64,000 nt of DNA from assembly GCA_000231825.2 (NCBI GenBank), contig JH720373.1, forward strand, positions 271,674-335,673. The letters run 5' to 3'. Below the pieces are notes generated by a model that was not told where the DNA came from, searched no databases, and saw nothing but the letters and a program-made list of their open reading frames with translations. This DNA comes from Tetrahymena elliotti 4EA. Taxonomy: Eukaryota > Ciliophora > Oligohymenophorea > Hymenostomatida > Tetrahymenidae. How positions within the stretch are numbered: the first letter of the stretch is position 1; each line of letters opens with the position of its first letter. The position numbers were made by a program, and so were the translations under genes. Shown one piece after another: positions 38,066 to 50,445 of the stretch.

Positions 38066-41011
38066 ATTCGGCTGTGATCAGCTTTTTTATTACTATGTTA
38101 AATATGAAAACTAAAGAAATAAATAAATACTAATCATTCATTGAATAATGAAAAGATAAATATTTATCTATCGATTCAGTTAAAATATCTAATTAAAGTA
38201 TTTTTTGATTATCTTCTCAATAAAAGGCAGCTCAAAGTTATATCAAAAAGATATAATTAATTCATAATCACTCTATAATAATAATCATTGCCTTGAGTTA
38301 ATACTTCTTAAATAAACCTTAACTCTCCTTACTACAATATAATTTACTTCAAATTTATATTAATTTATTCAAACTCTTTAATCGTATTCTATATTCATAT
38401 CTTGTACTTTATTTTGAGTTTCAAAAAAATCTTAAATTCCCTCTCATTTAAATGATCTTTCATTATTACTTTGCTTTAATAAAATAATAATAATTCTTCC
38501 ACTTTCAAGATTTCAAATTACCAAATAAATATCTTTACTTCAAACCAAATATTTTAATTATCTTCTGGTATTTGTCTCGTCAGGAATAATCAAATGTCTA
38601 CTCTAATTAAGTCATAACCCTTTTGAGCATGTTTATTTAAAAAAAGACACTGTAGCTTTTAAAAAGATACAGAGTTAGACCAAGTTTAATCTATAGATAT
38701 TTATTTACCTTTAAGTTGCAAATTTAATTTAAAAAAATCTAAAGTATCTAGAAGAAATAGTAATTTACCTTTAAATGACAAGACACTTTTATACTTTTAA
38801 ATCTAAAATAAAAAGAAAATATTTTTCAAATCTAATAAATGCGAAATTAACTAAAGATGTTTGCATCATTAATAAAAAAACATTTTAGTTGATATTGGAA
38901 AATAAAATGTTCTGAAGAAGTAGTTTGTTAAGGTATTTTTAAATTTATTTTAGATAAAAATAAAATAGGGTTATAATTTAAAAGCTGGATAAAAGCAATT
39001 GTTATAATAAATAGGAGACACTTGTGTGCTTTATTAAATGATATTTCTCTAAAAAAATCAAAAAAAAATATTTGTAATTATAGATAATTATTTTAATAGA
39101 GCAAATAAATTAAACAAATGTGTTGTGTTTTCGTTTTAAAAGTTTAAAATTGTTATTAATCAATTTAAGTTGCCATTTCAAATTTGAAAGAATTTTCTTC
39201 CCCAATTAATAATAATTTGACAATTAGCGCATTATAAACATTAGTTTAAAAAATAAGATGTTTCTAAAATATATAACATACCCAGATGCCTTATTTTGGT
39301 TTTTATTTTTCAAATTATTAAATTTATTCCCTATTATTATTAAATCATTTTAACACATAACTTAATAAAATACACAACTAGATTTTAGTAAAATTATTTT
39401 TGTTGATTGATAAATAATTTAAAAAGTATAAAATTAATCTATTTATTACTTTCAACAATCTTTTTTTTTTCTTCACCCTAAAATAATAATACAATGGTTA
39501 TTATTTTCATTTTAATTAATAATTCACTTGATTTTTATAAAAATCAAAAAAACCCTTATTAAACGCATTATTTAAATCATTCAAGAGTTTAAAATGAATT
39601 ATTTTTAAAACTTTAAAAATACTTCTCTTTGAATTAGAAATACTATAATGTTAGAATCCATTTTAATTCATAAAGAGTATTTTCTTTTTTTTGTGATGAA
39701 TTTTTAAGTTGATAATTAAATTTTTTGTAAATCATTTGATTGGGAAATTTAAATTATCAAGTTTACCCTTTCAAGAATTTTTAGTTCAAGAATTAGAAAT
39801 AAAATAAATTTTTAAATAGAAGTAAATACTTAAAATAATAAATAGGAAGAAGAGTCTTCAGTATTAAAAAGAATAGAAATAATATAATATATATTAATCT
39901 CTAATAGTTTTAAATCTATATAAAATATATTTTCAATAAAAAAACAGATGAAAAGAAGTTGAAATTACTTGTCATTCATTCATGAATTCAAGCTATTGAA
40001 TGTAGGTAGATGTGGGATTAAAAGAAAATGTTTGTGTAACAAAAAAACCTTTAAACCAATATTTAAATAAATATAGAAGGGATAAACAAAATATTTTTAA
40101 TCATTTTAGTTTCAAATAAATTATTAAAATTATTATGAATAAATATATCATTTTAATGATAAAAATGTAACTTTGAATTTTTCAAATAAATCAAATCAAA
40201 AAAAGGGTACTTAAAAAAATAAAGTAAAAAATCTTTAATTCAGTTAAAAATTATCAAATTTTTTTGATAACAAATAAAATATTCAAATGAAAAAAGATAA
40301 AATAAAAGAAAAAAGAAAATTATTTAATGCAAATAAAAAAATATCTTCAGAAAGAATTTGTATTTGAACTTAATAAAATTATTGTTAATAAATAATAAAT
40401 TGAACAATTTAAACAATAAATAGTGTTATAATTAAATAAAGAAACGAAAACAAGGAAAATAATAGCAAAAAACTAAAAGATGTTTCATTTCTTTTATCTT
40501 CAAATTAAGTTAAAAAGAAAATTTATTTTTTTATTGAAAAATAGAAAAATAATTGAAATTAAAATAAAAAAATATTTTTTTATATGAAAGAACTTACTAA
40601 ATGTATGTTAAAAATGTTAATAAAAACAAAATATCTTAAACACAAAGAATTTGATATATAAATTAATAAAATGATTAATTTAATAAAATAATTGTTAATA
40701 AATTAATTAATGATAAAATTGATTATATTAAGAAGTGCATTTAGATAGATGATGTAATTATTTTTCATTTTACACATAAGTGTAGATTTTAAAATACTAT
40801 TTTCCAATTTTGTGCATTACTTTTTTTGATTTTTTATTGATTTGTCTAACAAAAATTGTTGTATTAATTCATTTTTTAGGTGTTCTTCAATTAAAAATTG
40901 ATTAAATTATTATATTATTTAAGTTGTAATATTTTAGTGATCAAAAAAATAATTCAAATTTATTATTTTGATCACTTTTATTATTACATAGTTTATTTAT
41001 ATTGACTGCTT
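38066..41011. other. Large AT-rich gene-poor spacer, convergent 3' flanks
   Basis: About 2.9 kb, the largest spacer in the window, extremely AT-rich with long A-rich plus-strand runs from 39840 to 40700. Minus-strand frames near 38150-38500 are open for tens of codons but that is expected when TGA is the only stop. No RNA gene or repeat family recognised. Confidence 0.5.
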
Positions 41012-44000
41012 TCAGTAAGGTCCTGATTAGAATAATTTTTCTAAATTTTTAAAGCATATAATGACTACAGTTAAATTATCAAAACTTTTATGGATTAGTG
41101 TTTGTTTTATCAAATATTCTATACCTTCTCCTATGTAATCATGTAAATTCTGTCTATTTTCTTTTTTTCTATATGTTTCTCTCATTTATTCCCAAATAAA
41201 ATCTATTGATTGATTATTAGTTAGTTTGTCAAATATTCCATCACCTATTTAATATTTTTAAAATTTGTTTAGAAAATACCTAAGTTAAACAAAGTAATTA
41301 CATCCAAGCATTATAAAATCATGTTCTGAAGAAAGCTAAAATTATGTTATTTCAGGCTCACAAAGAATAACTTTAGAATTACCTCCATATTTTTTCAACT
41401 TAGCCTCGATATCTCCTAATGTTCTTGATACCTATTAATATTATTATTAACTTAATATAGATAAATTAATTAAAAAAATATATACAGCTAATCTCCCTGG
41501 TAAAACTCTATGAGGACCTTTAACAAACTATGGATATTGCTTTGGCTACATTGTTGGAATTTAGCTCCTAAAAAAATTACAAAACGTTAATAATTTTTAA
41601 AAATTAAATAAGAATATTTACTAATAAATTTTTCCACCATTCATAATAATACGCTTCTCTTCATCAGGATGGTTTGGCTTATGATCTACTGTTAATCCAA
41701 TAACTTTAGATCCATTGTTCTAGCTTAATACTGCTCTACTATCACCCAAATTGGCTACATAAATTTATTCATCTATTTCAATTAGTATAATCATTAAATT
41801 TTAATTTAAAAGTCTTTTATATTACTTATTAACATAACCACGATAGCACAAGAACCTGATTTATCTAAAGGAACTTGAGATTCAGTAATCTTTATAAATG
41901 CATCTTCAGCCTTAACAAACCCATTATGTATAGCTCTCTAAGGATTTTTTGGGAATTCTTCATCTTTTATAATCTATTTCAAAAATATTTCTTTAAACTT
42001 TATCCAAAATAAATTAAAAAAATAAGAGCTTAAATTAAATTAAAGAAAACTTTAAAATTACATAGAAATGTAATTAATCTCTCAAAAAATCAGCACATTA
42101 AGCTCCTCCATGTCCATCATAAATAGCGAAAAAAGAAATATTTGGCCACTCAGCTATATGACTTTTTTCCTGAGGCTTTACCATATTTAATATTATACTT
42201 ACTCTATCTTCATTGTAACCTCTAATCAAACCTTTTATTTATTTATTTTAAAATTTAAATAAATGCTCTTTTTTCAAAATCAAATTTTTAATAAAAAATG
42301 AATAGAATATTATTAAGAAAATGTTCTTTTAAAACCTTAATAACTCTTTGAAAACTTTTCTATAAACATTGTTATATTTTTGAATGATTCCCTTAAACAA
42401 AAATCTTTGATTTTAAATATAAATGTTGATTTTTAATTTGATAAAATCTTTGGAAATCAAAAGATATAATTAATGAATTTATTAGTATTAAGTGTTGATT
42501 GGTTTTCAAAATGGTAAAAATAACTTTTTCTAAATGATCTAATTTATTTTAAAATATTTGTAATTAATTAAATAAAATTTAATTTGAACATAATCTATAT
42601 ACCTTAATGAGTGTTAGCTCCATATGCATGGACAACGCCAATTTATTTTGTAGAGATTTTTGATTTATCAATTTTAGGTAACATGCGAATATCTAAAAGA
42701 TCATTATTTATTGGATTAGCTTAGATTGACTACTTTACACTTAATTAAGTGGGCTAATTTATGGTATTTTAATTAAAAATAGAACTATATCCAGTTACTT
42801 ATGCAGGCTGAATTGATTTTAGAGGTGTTTTTTGTGAATTTTCACCACTTTACAAGCGAGATGATTTAGAATTTGGTGAAAGAATACTTTATTAGGAATT
42901 TTAAATCTTAGAAGATTGTGTTGTTGGAGAGCTTAAATAATTTAAATTCTTTCCCAAGCTTGAATACTACATGAATTGTCCACTTAAGCCAACATCTTTC
43001 TTTCCTGTTCCATTACTTGGAGGACGGGCAGATGAAACGCTATAATAATTTGAAGATGAATTAATGCTATTTGCATTATTATTTCCATTTAGAGTTTAAT
43101 TATTGCTATTATTATTAACTTGCTATTCCTTTAAATTATGACTACTTGGGATATTACTACTAGGTTATCTACTTTATATAGATGATCCAATACTGACTAA
43201 CTATTTCTGAGGTTGATTTTCAACAGATTGAACTGAAACTGATTATTAAAGAGGACTACTATATGGATTACTAGAACTTTGCTAACCATTTGTATTATAA
43301 TATTTTACAATATTTCTTAAATTATTTTTAGATGGAGGGTCTTGCTTCCTTGAACCAGAATTTAAAGTACTTTCAAATTCAATAACTGGAGGACGTAAGC
43401 TTGCTTTTTCACTAACGCTACCATTCATTTATCTTGACATTAAAATACCTTCATGAGGGCTTAATTTTGGTAATTACAACTAAATATTATCTTAAAGACT
43501 ATAGCTATTTTTATTGTTTACTTACTAAGAAAGCACTTATGATTATTAACCTCCCTAAACTCCACTTTAGTTGTTACTGCTTATACCATTATAACCTATT
43601 ATGTTAGACGCAGATTAATTTGTGCTATTTGCAGTATTACTTAATCTTTTACTTTAACTACGATAACCATTATATAAATAATTGCTTTCAGTTGTGCCAC
43701 TCCCTTATATATGGTCAATAGTGTTATAATTTCCATATCCATATGCTTATTTACTAAAGCCATACTAATTATTGTTATTAGCTCCCATTCCGAGCCCATT
43801 ATTTTAGTGAGCAGGTGGGGCAGATGAAGTATCAATAGAATTTGCTAACTTACTATACTAAAGTGGAGTTGCATTTGAAAATGATAAACTTTTTCCAGTT
43901 GGTGTTAGTTATGTGCTCATGCTAGTTGGATTAGAATACTATTGTGAATACCCTTATGGCTCACTATTCTTTGCTAATTAATTATATCCATAAGAATTCG

Positions 44001-44163
44001 CAGTAGTAGGAGACATCATAGAAGGATAACCTAAATTTGTTGATCTATTCTGACCGTTTCTTGAGTTCTTTTAACCATTAATCTATCCCCCTTTTGTTTA
44101 ATAAGAGCTCTAAAGATTGTAAGATTAGAGTACCTCTGATTTTAAATTGCCTTAACTTCTCAT
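41012..44163 (-). CDS. PP2C-type (PPM) protein phosphatase with long low-complexity N-terminus
   Basis: Exons 44163-42603, 42231-42062, 41973-41826, 41772-41622, 41567-41486, 41431-41302, 41244-41012; 824 residues, TGA 41014-41012. Residues 1-500 are Asn/Ser/Gln/Tyr-rich, probably disordered. The catalytic domain (about 505-815) shows the PPM motifs in order: GANTHQGLIRGYNEDRVS, FFAIYDGHGGAQCADFLRD, GSCAIVVML, YVANLGDSRAVL, DHKPNHPDE, RLAVSRTLGD, IMLGCDGIFDKL and SFDNLTVVIICF. The metal-binding Asp residues (DGHGG, CDGIFD, DN) are present, so it should be an active Mn/Mg-dependent Ser/Thr phosphatase. The acceptor of intron 2 was set at 41974 because it gives LRDQLHFYIIKDEEFPKNP, as in relatives; an acceptor 24 nt upstream is also open. 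Confidence 0.92.
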
Positions 44164-45613
44164 TAATGTAATCAACTTAATTATTATACTAACTAACTAA
44201 ATTTATGTGTATTAGATTATTCAATTTTTTTCTTTATGAGGATTTTTTAAAAATCTATGAATGAATTTTTTGTTTTTTACTTTCAATAGTAGCGTTTAAT
44301 TTATTAATCAATTGTTTTGTTTATTTATTGCATATATTGCTTGCTTTTATGTGTATGCTTGTTTGTTTGTTTCACTTCCTTTATTATATTCTTTGATTAC
44401 TACTTATTATCATATTTACCAAGAAATTTTCAAAAATCAATCAATCTATTATTTATTTTCATTTTACTTAGCTACCTCCATATATTTTATCTAAATGACA
44501 ATTTATGTTTTGCTTTCATTAATTATTTATTTATCTATAAGTATTCATATTTTTTTTTTCCAGTCAAAATTTTTTGCTTGAATATATTTGTTTTTCAAAT
44601 GATTGAATATTTGATAGTAAAACTAAAAAATTCCTTTTTTTCTAAATTAGCTTTAATTGTTAAAAACAATATTTTTATGAAAAGATTTTTTTAATTTAGC
44701 GAATACATATTTTTGTGTTATCTTAATCACATTTTACTTAAAAATAAAAAAATAACTAATACTTACTTTTATTTTATGGGTCTATTAGCAATTACATCAA
44801 AATTCAAATAGTTATTAATTTTTTTATTTTTTATTTTGAGTTAGGAAAATAATGACTAAATTAATTCAATTTTTATAATTTTAATAACTTAAAATAATCT
44901 ATTAAATAAAAATGAAACTAAAATAATTAGTAGAATAATAATTTGCTTTTAGTAATTTAACTTTTTTTAAAATTTAAATTAAAACAAAAAATTATTTAAA
45001 AATGTATAATAGAGATTCTTATTTTCATGAAGTATTTGTTGTGTATCTTCTTCCCTCTTAACTGCCTTTATGATTTTCTTCATTTATTTCAATTTAAGTT
45101 TACTTTTTCTATTAAGTAGTTCTTTTAGAGCAAATGATAGAATTTTTTTCAATTTAATAAAAAATCTAAAATTAGATAAAAATACTCTTGCCTTTTAATT
45201 TTTAAAAAATAATTGTTTTAAGGCATCATTTATTTGTCAAAATTTCTGATTTTTTATGTAAATTTTTCTAACATTTGATCTAAACATTTTATATTAGAAT
45301 TAACAAGAAACCCAATTTAAGGAAAAAAAATTTTTAATAATAAATTATTTAAAAGTGATAACCAAAAATTTAACTTCATACTTAAATCTTCACATGACTT
45401 TTTTTACTCTTTTTTTACTATTTCAGCAAAATCATAATGAAGAAATTTGAAATTGAAAATTTATTTTGCATTCTGAATATTATTAGAATTTATCATATTT
45501 AATTAATTTGCCTATAGTAAATTTTATTTGAAAAAGTTAATCACATTTTTCATATTAATTACTAATTAAAATTCAATTTAATATCTAAACAAATTAAAAA
45601 AAAAAATAAATAA
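44164..45613. promoter_or_regulatory. Shared upstream region of PP2C and LRR gene B
   Basis: About 1.45 kb between divergent starts, AT-rich. A T-rich stretch at 44310-44700 is open on the plus strand and would encode a very hydrophobic peptide, but it has A/T-homopolymer character and no start context, so it is not called. Confidence 0.4.
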
Positions 45614-48600
45614 ATGTCAATATAGAAAATAAAACATTTTACAAAACTCAGTGAAGTACTTCAATTCTTATAGATATGGAAAAATAATTTAATTTTTTAC
45701 TATTTAAAGTTACTCAGCTCAAACTTAACTTCATACTTAAATCTTCATATCAGTTTTAGGTTAATTTATTAATTTTTCTTTAAAATAATCAAATCTAAAA
45801 TATTGTTTAAATATTAATAATTAATTTTTTAATGAATAAATAAATTAAGATTTTAATTCAAAAATAACTGACTGATTTGGGTTTGCTTTTTTTGATATTT
45901 ATTTATCTTATTCATTTATTTTTATGTTTTTGTTTTCATATTTCATACAAATTTTTCTCATTCTTTTAAATATTTCTTATTTCAATATTTATTTTTAATT
46001 TTTAAAAGCTATAATAATAAAATTGATAACATGGGTTTGTAAGAATTAGGATCTGAGTTAGCAAGGTGCTCTGGACTCTAAACTTTGCATCTTGATCTAA
46101 GGTAAAAAATATTGTATTTTGTATATTAATAAAGTATTTCTAAATGAAAAATAAAGAATTTCTTTGTGAGTAACTAGCTAATTAGGATTAGTTTACTTGT
46201 AAATTCAATTTCTCATTAGTTTTTATTTCTCTTTTTTAGATTGAATTCTAATTTTTATGTTTCTTTCATTCTTTAAAAAAATTTATTTTTAATCTTTATT
46301 TTTTTAATTTTTTTAAAGCAACCATAATATTGGTGAATTGGATGCTTCAGGACTTGGATCTGAGTTATCAAAATGCTCTCATCTCTAAAATTTGACTCTT
46401 GTTTTAAGGTAAAAATAATGTTTCAATATAAAAAATTAATTTTTCCAAAGAATTTAATATATGAGTAACTAGTTATTTCTTTGACTAATTAATTTTTATT
46501 CAGTTTTTTAGAATTAATTTAATTTTTTAAATGTTTCCAATTTTTTCAAATACTGTGGATTTAGAGCTCTAAATTAAGGATTTATTATTTAAGGACTATT
46601 TTCTAAATAAGAATTTTAGGACCAAAAATTTTGAAAAGTACCTTAATATATGATTATCCACCAAATTGATTTATTTCTTCAATATTGATTCTTGTAATTT
46701 TATAAAAGGGAAAATAAAATTGGTGATATGGGCACCTAAGGATTAGGATCTGAATTAGCAAAATGCTCTAATCTCTAAACTTTGATTCTTAATCTCTTGT
46801 AAAAATAGTTAGTTTTTTAAAAATCAGTTTTTGAAAGAACAAATAAAGGCTATAATTTATGAATATCTCACAAGTTTCGGATTTGTTTATTTTATATTTG
46901 TAAGCTAATTAATTTTTATTTGTAGTCTTAATATTTTTTTTCTTTTTATGTTATCATAATTTAATCTTTATTTAACATTTTTTATATTATTTTGTAAAAG
47001 TAAGAATGGTATTGGCGATATGGGCACCTAAGGATTAGGATCTGAATTAGCAAAATGCTCTAATCTCTAAACTTTGACCCTTGACCTAATGTAAAATTAG
47101 TGTTTCAATATTAAATAGAAACTTTAACTTTTGAGAGGCAGACAAATTTAGGCTGATTTACTTGATATTTATTAGGCTCATCCATTTTTATTTTTTATAT
47201 TCAGATTTAATATTCTTTATTTTAATTATTTTTGAAAGGCAAAATAATATTGGAGAATTAGGTGCACAAGAATTGGGACTTGGCTTAGCAAAATGCTCTA
47301 ATCTCTAAACTTTGATCATAAACCTAGCGTAAAAAATTATTTGAATATTTTTCTCCTTTTTTTAATGAATGAATAAATAAATAAAGATTTTAATTTGCGA
47401 ATGACTAACAAATTTTTATTTTTTTATCTTTAGTGTTTGGCTCATATTTTTTCAAATTTTTAGGTTACTCTCATTCTTTTAAATATTTATTTAACATTTA
47501 TTTTTATTATTTTTTAAAAGCTGGAATAAAATTGGTGAAATTGGAGCATACGGATTAGGATCTGAATTAGCGAAATGCTCTAATCTCTAAACTTTGACTC
47601 TTGACCTAACGTAAAATTAGTGTTTCAATATTAAATAAAAGCTCTAACTTTTGAGAGACAGGCAAATTTGAGCTGATTTACTTGATATTTATTTGGCTCA
47701 TTCATTTTTAGTTTTTATATTTAGATTTAATATTATTTATTTATTTTAATAATTTTTGAAAGGGAAAATAATATTGGGGAATTCGGTGCACAATAATTGG
47801 GACTTAGCTTAGGAAAATGCTCTAATCTCTAAAATTTGACCCTAAACCTAAGGTAAAAAAAAGCGTTTGAATATTTAAATGAATTAATATAGATTTTAAT
47901 TTCTCAGCAACTAGTTTATTGGTTTGATGATATTTTTTAATTAATTTTTATTTGTAGTTTTTAGATTTACTTCAAATATTTATGCTTTTCTCATTCTTTT
48001 AAATAAAATTTATGAGCAACTTACTTATATAGATTGGTTTGCCGATATTTATTTTGCTCCTTTAATTTGATTTGTTTAGATTATTAACTATTATGTTCTA
48101 ATTTCAGATTTAATTCATTTTTTTCTATGCTTTAATAAAAGTTAGAACAGTATTGGTAAAGCTGGTGTAAAAGGATTAGCAGCTGAGTTAGAAAAATGCT
48201 CAAATCTCTAAACTTTGTCTCTTGGTCTTTAGTAAAAATAGTCTTTGAATATTAATAATAAATACATTTTACAAATAAAGATTTTAATTTATGATTGATT
48301 GATTTTGATTTACTTTGTTGGATCATTTATTTTTATTTGTAGTTTTAAATTCAATTTAATTTTTTATTGTTTTTTCATTATTTTTAAAATATAAAATTTA
48401 TTTTTTTAATTTTTTAAAAGTAAAAATAACCTGGGTGAAATGGGAGCAGAAGAATTAGGGTCGAGTTTAGCAAAATGTTATAATCTCTAATCTTTGTGTC
48501 TTGACCTTTAGTAAAAATAGTGTTTCAATATTAATCATCATTTTATTATTAAAAAATATAGTTTTTTATTAATAAGCTACTACATACTAGATTGATTAAT

Positions 48601-50445
48601 ATGATATTTGTTTAGCTCATTAATTTTTATTTATTGTTTTCTCATTCATTAAAATATTTATTATTTAATCTTAAAAAGTCATGATAACCTAGGTGAAATG
48701 GGAGCACAAAATTTGGGATAAGGTTTAGCAAAATGCTCTAATCTCTAAACTTTGGGTCTTTATCTTATGTAAGAATAGTATTTTAATATTAAAATTTCAA
48801 ATTAGAATGAGGAAATAAAGATTTTAATTTATAAATGCTGGCTAAATAGGGTTAGTTAACTTTATATTTATTTGCTTGTTTTAAAAATTTATAAATGTTG
48901 TTTTTAGAATTCATTCAAATTTTTATGTTTTTCTAGTTCTTTTAAAATTTGTTTATTTAATATTTATTTTTTATTATTTTTAAAAGTAACAATAACATTG
49001 GTGAAAGGGGCACATATGGATTAGGATCTGGCTTAGCAAAATGCTTAAATCTTTAAACTGTCACTCTTGACTTAAAGTAAAAATAGTGTTTCAATCTTAT
49101 AATCATTTTTTTATGAGCTCCTGATTATGTATTCTATTTTTATTTTATATTATTTTTTATAAGAAAGAATAATATTGGCGAAATTGGAGCATAAGGACTA
49201 GGATCCGAATTAGCCAAATGCTTTAATCTCTAAACTTTGGCTATTTACCTAAGGTAGTTTGAATATTAATAATTATTTTTGAATGAATAAGTACAAATTT
49301 TAATTTAAGAGTGACTGGCTAAATTTGTTTGCCTTACTTGATATTTCCTTGGCTTATTAACTTTTATTTTTTATATATTTAATTCAAATTTCTATGTAAT
49401 TCTCATTCTTTTAAATATTTCTTTCTATTTTTATTTTATATTATAAAAGCTAAAATAATATTAATGAAATTGGTGCATAGGGATTAGGATCTGGGTTAGC
49501 AAAATGCTCTAATCTCTAAACTTTGACTCTTGACTTGCAGTAAATAGATTGTTTTAACATTAAGAATTTATTATTTAATAAATTAGTTGAGCTTTTTAAT
49601 TTATTAGTAGTTGAATAGTTTAGGGTGGTTAAATGATATTTATTTGGCTCATTTTATTATTTTCAGATTTAATTCAAATTTTATGTTTTCTTCACCTTTT
49701 TAAATATTATTTAAAAGACAAAATAATATTGCTGTGATGGGTTCATAAGGGCTAGGATCTGGTTTAGCAAAATGCTCTTAACTCTAAAATTTGTCTCTAG
49801 AATTAAGGTAAACATACTATTTGAATATTTTTAATGAATGAATAAATAAATAAATAAATAAATAAATAAGTAAATAAATAAATAAATAAAGATTTTTAAT
49901 TTACAAGCAACATACTAACAGAAGGTTTATTTAATATTCGTATGGATCATTAATTTTTAATTTTGCTTTCAGATTTAATTCAAATTTACATTTTTTTCTT
50001 ATTCTTTTAAATATTTCTTTATTCATATTTTTTATTTTAAAAGTAAGAATGCTATTGGTGAAGCAGGAGCATAAGGATTAGGATTAGAATTAGCAAAATG
50101 CTCTAACCTCTAAACTTTGACTCTTAGCCTCTAGTAAAAATAGTGTTTGAATATGAATAATTAATTTTTTAATGAGTAAATAAATATGATATATTTTCAA
50201 GCACTGGACTTGCTTGAGTAGTTTTACCAATATTTATTTGGCTCATTCTTTAATTTTAATTTGCTAATTTTAGATTTCATTCAAATTTTTATGTTTTTCT
50301 CCGACTTTTAAATATTTATTTATTCAATATTTATTTTTTTATTAAAAGTAAGAATAACATTAGTCAAATTGGTGTTTAAGGATTAAGATAAAAACAATTA
50401 AAAGCAAAAAGATTAGTTTATTTAACATTCAATTAAAATTGTTGA
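45614..50445 (+). CDS. Leucine-rich-repeat protein B: 17 exons, one LRR per exon
   Basis: Exons: 45614-45759, 46009-46101, 46319-46408, 46709-46798, 47001-47090, 47239-47328, 47521-47610, 47763-47852, 48142-48231, 48421-48510, 48679-48768, 48987-49076, 49164-49253, 49450-49539, 49718-49807, 50044-50133, 50349-50445; 531 residues, TGA 50443-50445. All fifteen internal exons are phase 2-2 and 90 nt (the first is 93). Each encodes one 30-residue repeat with consensus NNIGExGAQGLG followed by ELAKCSNLQTLTLDL, an RI/NLR-type LRR. Exon 1 (146 nt, MSIQKIKHFTKLSEVL..., KLLSSNL) and the last exon (KNNISQIGVQGLRQ, LKAKRLVYLTF) cap the array. No signal peptide or other domain is seen. Such LRRs form a curved protein-binding solenoid; the ligand is unknown. 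Paralogue of LRR gene A. Confidence 0.88.
46009..50445 (+). repeat. Tandem exon-plus-intron units (about 180-390 bp) of LRR gene B
   Basis: Sixteen units of exon plus following intron repeat in tandem. Not only the exons but also the intron ends recur: donor GTAAAAATAGTGTTTCAATA and polypyrimidine/A acceptor ending TTTTTTAAAAG. Mid-intron phrases such as GATATTTATTTGGCTCATT recur as well. The array therefore grew by duplication of whole exon-intron segments. Units at 47001-47520 and 47521 onward are a two-exon block copied recently. Confidence 0.85.
49837..49890 (+). repeat. AAAT microsatellite inside an LRR-B intron
   Basis: About thirteen tandem AAAT/TAAA units with a single AAGT interruption, in the intron between 49807 and 50044. 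Repeats of this kind may slip and contribute to instability of the array; that is inference. Confidence 0.9.

Noticed and set aside
38150..38500. Minus-strand open frame interrupted by a TGA
   Set aside because: Composition is not distinguishable from chance open frames in this genome and no family motif or start context supports it.
44317..44694. 125-codon hydrophobic plus-strand ORF upstream of LRR gene B
   Set aside because: T-homopolymer-driven composition, no ciliate-type start context, no splice or motif support; expected by chance in such AT-rich DNA.
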